From NCBI RefSeq assembly GCF_022376445.1, contig NW_025955040.1, positions 62,001 through 126,000 of the forward strand: DNA of 64,000 bases, written 5' to 3'. The notes below the pieces were generated by a model. The model was not told the origin of the DNA and did not search any database. It saw nothing but the letters and a program-made list of their open reading frames with translations. The stretch comes from Fomitopsis serialis. Its lineage: Eukaryota; Basidiomycota; Agaricomycetes; Polyporales; Fomitopsidaceae. Each line of letters begins with the position of its first letter. Position 1 is the first letter of the stretch. Positions 10,734 to 20,472 of this stretch are shown piece by piece. Both the position numbers and the translations under genes were made by a program.

Positions 10734-13672
10734 TCACAAGCGCTCCGGTAGTGTCCACCCTGTGCACCTATTGTAGGTGACGCCTGTGATGGGCATGTTC
10801 CGGAACTGCGTGAGGAAGCCGCAGAGCTGGTGTGGGACGACGCCCAGCATGGGTTCGCCGCCTTGGTTCTGTGGCGGAGGGGCGGGCGCGTTATGCTGAA
10901 AGCCCGAGCGATGAGAGGAGATCACGGCTGTAGCGCTCGAACGTACCCGTCAGGGTGCTGCAGGAGCGAGACGAGCACCTTTACCGCGGTTGAAATGACG
11001 ATCGATGCCAGGCCAGGCCTAGTGACGGTACACATCTGGTCGAGCGTCCTGTCAGTCAACGACTGCATACAAGGAGGTCAGCGGGTTTATTCGAGCATAC
11101 AGCCGCCAAGCACGCGCGTCCGCAGGCGCGACGATATCGTTGCAGTAGTAGCACCCAAGGCGGTTCCCCTTCGCGAGCGTCGCACAGACGCCGTAGCACA
11201 TGACGAGGAAGGTGTCGAACCCGAGCGCGGCGTTCAGGACGACCTTGCCCTTGGCCGCGCCCATCAAGGTCGGGAGCCGCCTGCTCTCGCGCGAGTCCAT
11301 GAGCAGGAAGACGACGTTGTGCTCGTTCACGAGCTTCTCGAGCGCGGCCACGTCCTTCTTCGCCTGCTCGACGGACGCGGGTGGGATCGGGTGGCCCGGC
11401 ATCGGGATACTTAGGTTGTGGCCGGAGGAGTTCTGTCGCGGGCGTAGGGTGAGACTCGACAAGACGAACAGATGGACAGGGTTGCACGTACGACGCCGGG
11501 GAAGATCTTCTTGAGCCGCTCGGCGGCGCACGCCGCCTTGGGCTTTGCGCCGTCCAGACAGTCCCCGAACTCGAACAGCGGCTGGCGAGCGGAGTCCACG
11601 AAGGTGATGGTGCGAACACCCCAGCCCTGTCGCACAAACGCCGGTGTCAGCATGAAACCAAAGAGTAATGATAGAAATCGCATCATCAACGTACGCGCCA
11701 CATAGCACCCGAGCGTGCCACCCAAGAGGAGACACCGCGTGTTCGCAACCTTCCCGAGGTCAAGCGCAGGCAGAATGCGCCACACACGAGCTTCAGGTCC
11801 ACAGCCTGGTCCGCGAGCTTTTCGCATACACGCGTGAGCATACAACCTACCCCGCATCTGAGTGGATAGCTCCCCTGGTCGGGTCCATCATTGGCGCCAA
11901 GTCGGCCACGCGCGGACCCAGCTTACAGTACCTTGGATGTTCTTCTCCCAGCCCACCGCCGCCGGCTTCTCCGCCTTCGCCGCGACGTCGCCGGTGCCCT
12001 GGGAGACGACGCCGACGCGGCTCTTGAACGGGGCGCTAGAGGGGCGCTCGGAGTCACGCCAGCATAGGATGCGGTACGACGGCGCGAGGTGGAGGGTATG
12101 GAGGTAGATCAGGAGGTTGCGGAGTGGCCAGCTGGGGTTGGAGGGCATCGCGGAGGGGTCGAGGAAGGCGATGGTGCGCTGCTCGGGGGCGATGTTGGCG
12201 AAGAATTGGTCGTACTCTTCCACCGGGGCGATCTCGGGCTCGTCGCTGCCTGCCTTCGGCCGTACGAGGAAGAAAGCTCGTGGAGAAGCTAGTTGTGTCG
12301 CTTTAATCGCGGGCAGTTGGATACGTGGTTCGTCAATACGTGCTAGAGAAATGGAGTAGATGAACAGATGACGTACGAAGGAGTCGCTGAACTCTTCAAA
12401 CGCGAGTTTCCAGTCTTCCTGGATTTCCCATGCCGGCTTGGCTACGAAGGTGGGGAAGGCGAACCAGTAATAGTACTTGTACTTCTTGAGATCTGCGAAG
12501 GTGATGAGTAGAAAGCGGCTGAGCTGCGCCGTCGAGCGGTCCACCATTGTGGTCTTCCAGATCTATGGAGAATGGTTGTCAGGCTGAGATCGTTGGTTGA
12601 ACGCGCACATGTGAGGCCACTGAATCATACACATCCAGGGGTTATTGAAGCAGCGTGCCACAGGGTGCACGAAGAAGGGTGCTGAAAGAGAGAGATACCG
12701 AAGGGGCGAAGACTGTCATTCCCTTCAATACTCGCAGAAGCGGCAAAACATTGCCGCGCCGGTGTCAAATGACGTGCGCCAGTCGACCGGTCGTAGACCC
12801 TCTCGCGAAGCTAGCATACAGCGAGCCCATCGCCAACCTGTCAGCTATGGAACCGAGGGAGCATCACCAGCATTGACACTGTCTCACCCGAGCAGGCAAA
12901 CGGTAAGAATCGGTGTTCAAGTTGCGCCATCACGGTCGCGGACGCCGTACCGCGGCAGAAGACTCGAGGAGTACGAGGTCTGTAGTCTCTCTGGCAATGC
13001 TCGCGCAGCCTTGGTGGCCTGGTGACAATAGCAGTACTGCGACATTGTAACTGATACTAATTCATGGCAGTATTTCGGTACGTTCAGACACGAGAGCAAG
13101 GATCCTAACGCTCATCGCCATCCTGCTAACCGGAAAGCCAGGAGATCGGGCTCATCGACAACTCCTTGAATGACGCATCTACTGAAGACGCAGTACAGTC
13201 CCACATACACCGCATATGCGCGTAGGTCCATGGGCAGCGGGAGAGATTCAGAGCGGAACAAACACATACCTCGTCCGTCACTTGGGCAAATAGCGCGGTC
13301 TTGTCTGCTGCTTTTAAGTGTTCGACGGTGTTGTAGTTCTTGAACACGCCAGTCACCAATGCTGAATGAGCTGGTGGTCTGCCAAACACAGGTCACGCGT
13401 CCGCTCGAGGGGTACAGCTGTACAGTTCGACGCCACTCACTTATCAGCCTTCAAGCTTCAAGCTTCAAGAACGGCTCGCCACCGACTGTGAGCTTACATC
13501 CGAGCGCTATTTCAGCGCCAGACTCGCAATCCTTGACGGATCGACCGTCCGCATACAGGCCATGGGTCGTTACGGCGTTGTCAGAGAGCACATCGATCCT
13601 GAAGTCCGTGTGCGCGAGCCAGAATGCCAGTTGGACGAGAGATGAGAACAGCGCAAATTGTACGATGGGCAT
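10734..13672 (-). pseudogene. ATG7: ATG7 autophagy E1-like enzyme, broken copy
   Basis: Atg7 is the cytosolic E1-like enzyme that activates Atg8 and Atg12 for autophagy. The start (MPIVQFALFSSLVQLAFW) is at 13,672; exon 2 carries FKNYNTVEHLKAADKTALF. Exon 3, beginning at 12,562, holds LKKYKYYYWFAFPTFVAKPAW. Then come the Rossmann segment [53 protein letters not shown] and the active-site block [12 protein letters not shown] (catalytic Cys codon 11,030-11,032). Damage is visible: a frameshift between LADQAVDL and WRILPALDL, one residue missing from the glycine-rich ATP loop, about eight residues missing after FVDSAR, and an early stop after VPHQLCGFLTQF...NRCTG that removes the C-terminal tail. 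Intron 2 is 707 bases, far longer than the others. I infer a pseudogene; a functional gene would need most of these to be sequence errors. Confidence 0.85.
12563..13269 (-). other. Oversized intron 2 of the ATG7 copy
   Basis: The donor gtatgt follows the VTDE codons at 13,269 and the acceptor tag precedes IWKTTMVDRST at 12,562. This makes a 707-base intron where the other introns I can place in this window are mostly 48-110 bases. The inner sequence shows no gene and no obvious terminal repeats. An old insertion is likely. Confidence 0.5.
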
Positions 13673-15329
13673 GAGGTCTGAGTAGACGGTCCGTCGTAGC
13701 AGTCCCGATGGGGAGTGTTGTGCAGTCGCGCGACGAAGGATGTAAGGTGGGGTGAGGAAGGGCTGAGGCTGAGGCTCAGGCCAACCCACGCGTCGAGAAA
13801 CGCTCACGTGATGGCTAATGCGCCCGCGTTCTCTGAACAGGGAATGCCGACGGCCCCTCTTCCTCCTAAGTAGCGTCAGCATTTTTCTGCACTATCTTAG
13901 ATTACGACAAGCGCAGGACGTGCTGCCCGGGCTCGAATCACCTCCCATAGACGACCTCAGCCAAATTTCAGCTCCTGCGCCTATGACTCCTACGTAGGGC
14001 TCAGGCTCAGCTACGTACATCGCGCTTGTCTCTTCTCTGGAGGCTCCACATTGCGGCGTATCTCGCTCAGCCTTGTTGACGGGTCATGAAAGCGCCTGAA
14101 TACCCTCGCTCACTCTCTCAGGGCGCATATAGCGACCGTATCAAGTCCAGGTATGCTCAGTGCCGAATGACAGCATCCGGGATTCTGGAGCAACGCAGCG
14201 TGTGGATGAATAAGTGGCTAGCGAGTACTCATACTCTGTCTTTGACTGCGTCTCAGCGAACGTTCCAGTGACAACAGGCCCGGATCGCACGCGAAGAAAC
14301 CAGTATCGTAGTCGCATATCCTGAGCGCGTTCCCTACGTCTTCCGGAGCATACGCATAACGACACGCATCTCGAACTGTCTACGCGAGACACTGTCTTCT
14401 GGATATGGGAGTCTGGGCACAATCAACCGAATCACTGCCTCGCGTCGCTCACGAAAGGCGCCGATGCGTACCTCAACTCATGCGAACAGCGAGCCCCGTG
14501 TGTCGAGTGGAGTTGGTCGGCCCACTCCTTGCAAGTCTCTCGCTGTGGTCAGTATTTGCTCGAAGAGTTTTCCATGGCTGACGTTCACCCTCGCTACCAG
14601 CCGAAGCCGCGTCCTCTTCTCCATGATCCGTGACGAGAGCGGTGGGCGCAACACAGGTTGTTTCTGGGTAAGTTCGACAGCTGCTAGGCTTACTGGTGTC
14701 TCTGAGGGCTTTGGCAGTGCTATGAGTTCACTAACCCGGTATATCCTCCGTCGACTTGGACCGATATTTGCTGGCGCTACTCTCTGTGGTGCAATAGACA
14801 TGCGTGCTATGCACTTTTACAACTGACGCTTCACAGATCCGTCTACTCACCACCGTAACTGGCGTGAGGTGCAACGATGATCCCGCTAACAGCGGCAGTA
14901 CAGCCAGTACAGTACCCACTGGTACTAGCAACATGAGATCAAGACTGCCTCGTATACGCTGGCGATGGACCTGATTGCAACTGCTGCCAGTGAGTCTATC
15001 TCTTTACTGATGTCTTCTTCATGGCAGCGACTTCGCCTCCAAGAGGACTTCGCATATGCAGGACGTATCTAGACTGAATCGCCGGAGCGTCAGGCGGCGT
15101 CACAAGAGCCTCCGTACGTCGAATCGCCATCATCCAACTTAAGCATCATGATCCGAGCTGATCCAACAAACGGTGCAAGATCTTGGACCATCATCGTACC
15201 AATGCTCCATTCGCTGGTGAAATACTCCTAGCGTCTCTCCGCCCGGAACTCATCTCCTTTCCTCACATGGTACGAGAACGAGCCACACTGATGATGCTCC
15301 TTCCTCCTGCTCTGGATGAGCCCACTCAG

Positions 15330-15985
15330 CGGATATGCCAATGAGACCTGGCTAACCGACGATGCACAAGCCGCGGGCTCATTGGCACACCGACGTCGGC
15401 CGATGGGCGTCGTCTGGGCTTGGTGCTGGGACAGCCGGCGATCGGCTGGTACGATAGTCATTGGATCGGCCGATGGCCTATTAAGCGTTGACGGTACTAA
15501 TGTGTACATATGGCGCCTCTATCCCTTACTATGAGCATTGGCGATCCTCCCCGGCTGAACCCATGCGCATCGGGTGTTCGAGGGCTGTATATTTATGGCG
15601 GGCCGCGGCGTCCCCCCTTCTCAGATCTACCCGTGCGCAAACGACGTTCGTACACAGAATCATCATTGAGCATTGAAGGTCGGATACACCGAGTACCATC
15701 GGCAAGCCGGCATTGGCCGATCAACCTCTTGTGCTGAGGTGACCACGGGTGCATCCGAGATGGGCAGGCTCGATTAGAATTAGCAGCCCAAGTGGGCACG
15801 CTCAAAACTCATAAGAGAGCATGCCTCGCAGGCCACCGAACGCCGGCCGAGCGCAGCCGCAGTGTTGATCGACCGCCCAACGTCGGCTATGCCAATGGTC
15901 CTCGGGGAGCGGGCGTCGGCTAGTTGCGATGTCATTTGCTAGCCGACATTGGCTGCGCCAGTGCGAAATGGCGCAGCCAATGTCA
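15330..15985. repeat. Cluster of gccaatg / tcggccgatgg motifs
   Basis: Variants include atgccaatgag, ctcattggcac, gtcggccgatggg, gatcggctgg, ggatcggccgatggcc, gcattggccgatc, gtcggctatgccaatgg and agccgacattggc. A second, smaller group lies at about 17,420-17,500 (gacggtcggccaatc, gtcggccgcccgtcggctgg). Clusters of short motifs in both orientations are typical of transposon subterminal regions, but no element end is proven. Confidence 0.4.
15945..15984. repeat. Perfect 16-bp hairpin
   Basis: The left arm gacattggctgcgcca (15,945-15,960) and the right arm tggcgcagccaatgtc (15,969-15,984) are exact reverse complements around an 8-base loop. The arms are themselves built from the local gccaatg motif. 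Confidence 0.9.
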
Positions 15986-16490
15986 CGTTGGTGGCCGGCG
16001 CTTTCTCACTGCCCGTTTTGAACGGGCTTCGTCGTGCTGCGAACAGAGCGTGTGACCGATTGCGATGGGGACGTAACCGAGACAGGGCCCGCGTTGCCGC
16101 AGGCGGTGACGGCGGGCGGCCGGGCGATCCACAGCGCAGCGAGGGAGCGCCCATTTGGCGCCCCAGCCATCCCGCGAGCGATCCGCCGCCCCGCCGGCGT
16201 TTTACTGCCTGTGGGCCGATGTTTGCCCCACCAATGGCATTCCAGTTTGCGCGATCCCGCGCAAAGAATGGCGGGTTCGACTCCCCCGCGAGCACCGCGC
16301 GGCCGCGCAGTGCAATGCGCCGCAACCGCGCGCAATTTGAAACCCTTGATTTTCCCGTGGATCCATCATACCTGTCGATCGGGAAACACGTGATCGCGAG
16401 TACCCTGGGGCTGCGCGCCTCCTCATTCTACCACTTAAACTTGCAGGGCGACCGCCGCTTCTCCCACGTCCCCAACGCAACATCTCGCCC

Positions 16491-17137
16491 ATGACCGACT
16501 CCTCGAGCTCAGCCCCCGCCTCCCCTCGTCCCGCCCCACGCGGCGCTCGTATCCGTCCATCGCTCCACCCCGTCTCGCACGATACCGCCCCGCTTGCTCT
16601 GGCCGCCGCCGACACCCCAGGGACTCCCGCCACTGACGTCGCTCACTCCGCGCTTGGAGTCGCACCGGCTGCGGGCGCTGAGCTCCGCCGAAACCCCGCA
16701 ATCCGTCGGTCCGCGCGGCGCGCACCCCCGCAATACCCGCCGCCGCCCGCATACGAGACGGCGGCTCTCCCGTTGGATGCACTCGCGCCGCCTTCCTACG
16801 TCCGGCCCAGCGAGGATGCGCCTGCCATGCCCCGCTCGCTCGCGCCTCACGACGCATTGGCTAGCATACGGTGGATCGTCGAGGACATGAAGCCTCACCC
16901 GTGGTACGTTGCCTTTTTTTTCATTCTAGGTTCCATTACTGAATCTTTCAGGGTGCACTACGAGGCGTACGTGAAGTGTATCGGCCTGTTAGTGACGGCG
17001 TCGAAGGTGTCGAGCGCGCCGCAGGGCGCTCCTTTAGTATGGTACATGGCAGTTTGTGTGTCGACGGAGCAGCAGGCGATGGACTAAGAGCGGTACGTGG
17101 AGGATCTGTTCGAGGAAGACGGGCGGGATGTTATTTG
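16491..17137 (+). CDS. Pro/Ala-rich protein of unknown family
   Basis: The ATG at 16,491 opens a frame starting MTDSSSSAPASPRPAPRG, followed by about 120 residues of Ala/Pro/Arg-rich, probably disordered, text. A 48-base intron with GT-AG ends fits at 16,904-16,951, with a T-rich tract before its acceptor. Removing it keeps the frame and gives a short more ordered end containing HYEAYVKCIGLLVTASKVSS. The frame meets TAA at 17,085-17,087 but continues in the same frame with acidic, protein-like text (ERYVEDLFEEDGRD) to a second stop at about 17,135. The first stop may therefore be a recent nonsense change. Function unknown; no homologue recognised. Confidence 0.4.
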
Positions 17138-17553
17138 AGGTGGGCGCCGCCCACATTACTATCCCGTAGTACTACTACACACGTTCTGGCTACACCACTA
17201 CATATATTCAGTGTTTGCGACACTCAGCTCGCTTTCTCCCAGTCGACTTGTCACTTAGGCAATGCGCTCGCTGCGAAAGAAAGCCCGGCCGACCCGGGTA
17301 GATGTCTTCATCATGGCCAATCCGCCGCGCAATCCGCGCATGAAATGCCCGCCTCTTGCAAGGGCCTGGCGCCGCGCACGTAGACGCGCCCTAGTACAAG
17401 CTGCGTACAGCCGCTCGGTTTCTTTTGTAGCCGACGGTCGGCCAATCAACGGGTGTGGGTTGTGTATAAAGTGTCGGCCGCCCGTCGGCTGGCCCTATAC
17501 CATTGGTGGTTTCGGCACGTCGGTTACTCTATGATTATAGGGCAAAGACGCTG

Positions 17554-17815
17554 CCTGGTGTGGATATACATCGGGGATCTCAGAGACCCAAGTAAACCGT
17601 ACTCACCTGGTGCCCGCACTACAAAGCTGGACAAAATTGCGGCCCTAGCATGGAATCACCACGTTCAGTATGCTCTCGCGGCATTCAGCAACACCGGTTA
17701 CACCGTCATCTGGGCGAGGCAAGCGAGCGGCGTGGGTAGTAGGCGTGGTGTGAGCGGTGTCGCATGGTATCCGGATAAAGTATCTCCATACATATTTGTC
17801 GCAACTTGGTTGAGG
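17554..17815 (+). pseudogene. SEC31: SEC31 (COPII coat) WD40 fragment
   Basis: Sec31 is the outer-coat subunit of COPII vesicles leaving the ER and has an N-terminal WD40 propeller. Here about 85 residues survive: LRDPSKPYSPGARTTKLDKI, then ALAWNHHVQYALAAFSNTGY, TVIW and GVSGVAWYPDK. These correspond to consecutive propeller strands in the expected order. A typical WD ending is degraded (VW followed by RQASG rather than DLR), and neither the rest of the propeller nor the proline-rich tail is present. The fragment sits between unrelated accessory genes. It is a short relic, not a working gene. Confidence 0.7.
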
Positions 17816-17890
17816 TCAGCGTGTCAACGAGAGCTCCCGTGAAAAGAAGGTTCCGCGGCGGGCGGGCCTGCACAGGCGGCGCACGGCGAG

Positions 17891-18481
17891 ATGAGCCAAA
17901 CGGGGAGTTTGCTGCTGAGTAATGGGGAGCCCAAGCCCGCTGACGAAAATGCTGAACGTAACGAGACGCGGGAGAACGGTCGTGTCGAGTTTAGGAGGAC
18001 GGGGCAGCGCTGTGCGGAGAGTAGCGACTGCGAGGAAGTCCCGCCAATGAACTGGGCCGAGATAAGCCAGCCATACGGGCTGAAAGCAGACCTCGCGGAC
18101 GTACCGAAACAACGACGCGTGGGAGGCAGGGACGTGCATGCATGCGGCGAAACGAACCGGGGCTTGAGCTTGGAGCCGAGTAAAGAGGAGCTCCGAGTCG
18201 AGCCCGAGACGAGAGGCCCGGAGCCAAGCGGCGAGCAATGCGAGAGTAAGCGGGAAGACCCCACCTACATGTGTAACCTGCAAGGCGACGGAAAGCCGTT
18301 GATTCCCCTTCCAGCCTTGAACGACGAACCCTCGTCTCGGTACGAAGTTGGCAGCTCTCGCGCGGTGCTATTTGCTAACCCTGAGCCCCAACAGGCACGG
18401 CACTCATCGTCGCGGCGCTCGTCTCGTCCTACGTTTGGGTCCGCTTGGCAGCCTTTTCGTTCGTCGCAAGCGCAACGGTAG
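17891..18481 (+). CDS. Hypothetical hydrophilic protein, 196 codons
   Basis: An ATG-initiated frame of 196 codons (MSQTGSLLLSNGEPKPADE...) is rich in Glu, Arg, Ser and Gly. It includes PPMNWAEISQPYGLKADLA and MCNLQGDGKPLIPLPALNDE. Its opposite strand is also open, so coding status is uncertain. Amino-acid makeup is more protein-like on this strand than on the other. No domain, signal peptide or membrane segment is visible. It lies in the block of intact accessory genes, upstream of and facing the chromodomain gene. Confidence 0.3.
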   Translation: MSQTGSLLLSNGEPKPADENAERNETRENGRVEFRRTGQRCAESSDCEEVPPMNWAEISQPYGLKADLADVPKQRRVGGRDVHACGETNRGLSLEPSKEELRVEPETRGPEPSGEQCESKREDPTYMCNLQGDGKPLIPLPALNDEPSSRYEVGSSRAVLFANPEPQQARHSSSRRSSRPTFGSAWQPFRSSQAQR

Positions 18482-18710
18482 AGTCTGTCGAGAGGCGCGT
18501 TCAGCGAGGCGGGAAGGTTATTGGAAAGGCGGTGCGAAGTGTCCGATCGGAAGGGGCGCCGCCTCATACGGCGGCTGCGGGCGTCGCGGCGGAGCCCACC
18601 GCGGGCGAACTGATTGCTGTCGTTCGATGGAGCCCAGACCAAGCACAGCGTACACTGGGATCTCAATATTATATAACGTTGACTAGTTGAACTACAGTAT
18701 ACGAAGACGA

Positions 18711-19315
18711 TCAGCATGGGCCCATGCTCTCCCAATACTCGTAATAGGCGGGCATGCCGGCGACGTTGTCCCTAGGCTCCCAAGTCGTCTCATCCCAACC
18801 CGCCCACTTCACCTCGTAAGTATAAATGAATTCAGAGCCCCGCCTGACCATCCGGTGGCCGATTATGCGCTCAACGTCATAGAAGGACGATCGGCCGGCG
18901 TCCATCAGGGGACCCTGGTTCGGAACTGGCGGGCCATCGTCAAAATCGTCAGACTGACAAAGGTACGGACCTGCCAGAATCAGCACAGGCCGGGCTGAAG
19001 TGCTGAGGGTACTTACCGGCTTCAAGATTCTCATTGAAACAGAGCCCTTCGAAATACCCACCGCTGCGGAGCTTGCCCTGGATACGAGGCGGGTGAGAGG
19101 CGGTGATAAGTCGACTGCGCGCGACTTACCAGTACCTGCTTCGGCTTTCGAGGGCGAAGCGATGCGCGCCGTTCAGAAGCGCGCTGAGCTGCGTCGGGAT
19201 CAAATGCCAATCGCGGCCTTTGCGGCACCCGAAGCGGGTTTGCGAGCACCGAAGATCCAGTGCGAGCAGCCGCCGCTTGCCGGGCTCGCGGACTCAACAG
19301 AGCTCGATCGAGCAT
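18711..19315 (-). CDS. Small chromodomain protein
   Basis: Three exons resolve cleanly on the minus strand: 19,315-19,130, 19,077-19,017 and 18,970-18,711. Donors are gtaagt and gtaagt, acceptors ccag and gcag, and phases are consistent. The product is 168 residues. Residues 1-62 are basic and probably disordered; an acidic SDDFDDG linker follows. Residues about 112-163 form a chromodomain: YDVERIIGHR, YEVKWAGWDETTWEPRDN, and a helix rich in Tyr. The aromatic cage residues are Y113, W138 and W141, as expected for binding methylated histone lysine. There is no chromoshadow domain and no integrase nearby, so it is not simply a Ty3/gypsy tail. The frame is also open upstream of the chosen ATG through a 33-base tandem repeat, so a longer N-terminus is possible. 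Confidence 0.75.
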
Positions 19316-19394
19316 CGCAGGTATCTGTATAGGTGCGTGCGCCGAAGGAAAAGGTGGCGATGCCGGACGGGAGGGAAGCGAGTCAAAGACCGGC

Positions 19395-19770
19395 GAGCGG
19401 GGAGGGGGAAGCGGGGCAAAGACGGCGAGCGAGGAGGGGGAAGCGGAGCATAAAGCGGCGAGCGAGGAGGGGGAAGCGGAACAAAAAGCGGCGAGCGAGG
19501 AGGGGGAAGCGGAGCAAAAAGCGGCGAGCGAGGAGGGGAAGTGGAGCAAAAGCGGCGATCGAGGGGGGGAAGCGGGGCAAAAAGAGGTGACTGAGGGGGA
19601 GTGGTGACTGGGGGTGGGGAAGCGGGGCGAAAAGCGGCGACTGAGGGGGGGAAGCGGGGCAAAAAACGGCGACTGAGGGGGGAGCGGGGCAAAGATCGGC
19701 GAGCGGGGGTGCGGGTGCGGGGAAGGCGGGGCAAAGACCGGCGAAGGAGGACAAGCCGGCCGGCCAGGAA
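19395..19770. repeat. 33-base G/A-rich minisatellite
   Basis: Three near-perfect, then increasingly diverged, copies follow the unit aagcggcgagcgaggaggg plus ggaagcggagcaa. The unit length is 33 bases, a multiple of three, so several frames stay open. The frame continuous with the chromodomain exon reads about 11-residue units of the type SSLAAFCSASP. It lies directly upstream of the chromodomain start codon on the minus strand. Confidence 0.75.
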
Positions 19771-20472
19771 CACGCGCCGGTGAAGCCGGGAGAGCCCTAG
19801 AAACAGGTGGAGGAGGCCTTGCCGGGAGGGGGGAAAGAATGGGTGCGGGAGGCCCCAGGGGAAAGGCACCAGCATGTGGTCGCAATAGAGGGGGGGGGCG
19901 AGAATGGCCATGCCAGCCGAGTGACGTGGGAAGGGGGGAGGTGCCAGAACTGGAGCGGGTGGACCGCGGAGAGGAGGAATGCCTGTGTCTTCGTTGCCGC
20001 CGAGATGCCTCGCCGGCCGTCGAGCTCCTCCAACCATCACCTCTATGAGGGCAATTGTCACCAGTGAGTGTCCCACCGAGCCGAGTTACTCACCGTAGCT
20101 GCCACGGCGCCTCTTGTGGGGAGTTCGATCAGGACCCATATTGCCTATGGGCTGCGCAAGACTGACGCCGGTTAGCGATGAGTCGCTCAATTATGGCATC
20201 CACGGAGCTTACACATACCTGTGGTATGGAATGGGCGAATGGCGACCGCCGCGGGGCAAGCGGGAATTGGCGACGGTCAGGGTCGGAAGCCACACAGATT
20301 CGCGACGCGCGGGCGCTGATGCGGGTGAAACACGCGTGGGAAGCAATCACGTGAATTTGATGCGCTGTCAAACATGCCTGAAGATTCCGCGGCTTACATA
20401 GCCGTTGACTCAATTGCGCCCCTCCGCCTCTACACGCCACACAACGCTCGACGGCGTCTCACAGTTGACGGC

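Larger units (their letters stand above)
13673..16490. other. Unassigned stretch upstream of ATG7 copy
   Basis: No gene is recognised. Bases 15,330-15,985 are unusual for many copies, in both orientations, of short motifs resembling gccaatg and tcggccgatgg. They end in a 16-base-pair hairpin at 15,945-15,984. Other frames here are short and without motifs. Confidence 0.5.

Noticed and set aside
16240..16300. tRNA-like T-arm sequence gcgggttcgactcccccgc
   Set aside because: The neighbouring bases do not fold into acceptor, D and anticodon arms, and no A-box is present at the right distance.
18711..19061. Chromodomain as the tail of a Ty3/gypsy integrase
   Set aside because: No integrase core, reverse transcriptase or LTR is found within several kilobases, and the exons upstream encode an unrelated basic region.
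19294..20076. 260-codon Pro-rich minus frame
   Set aside because: Its length comes from the 33-base repeat, which keeps several frames open; the alternative frame joined to the chromodomain exon is better supported.
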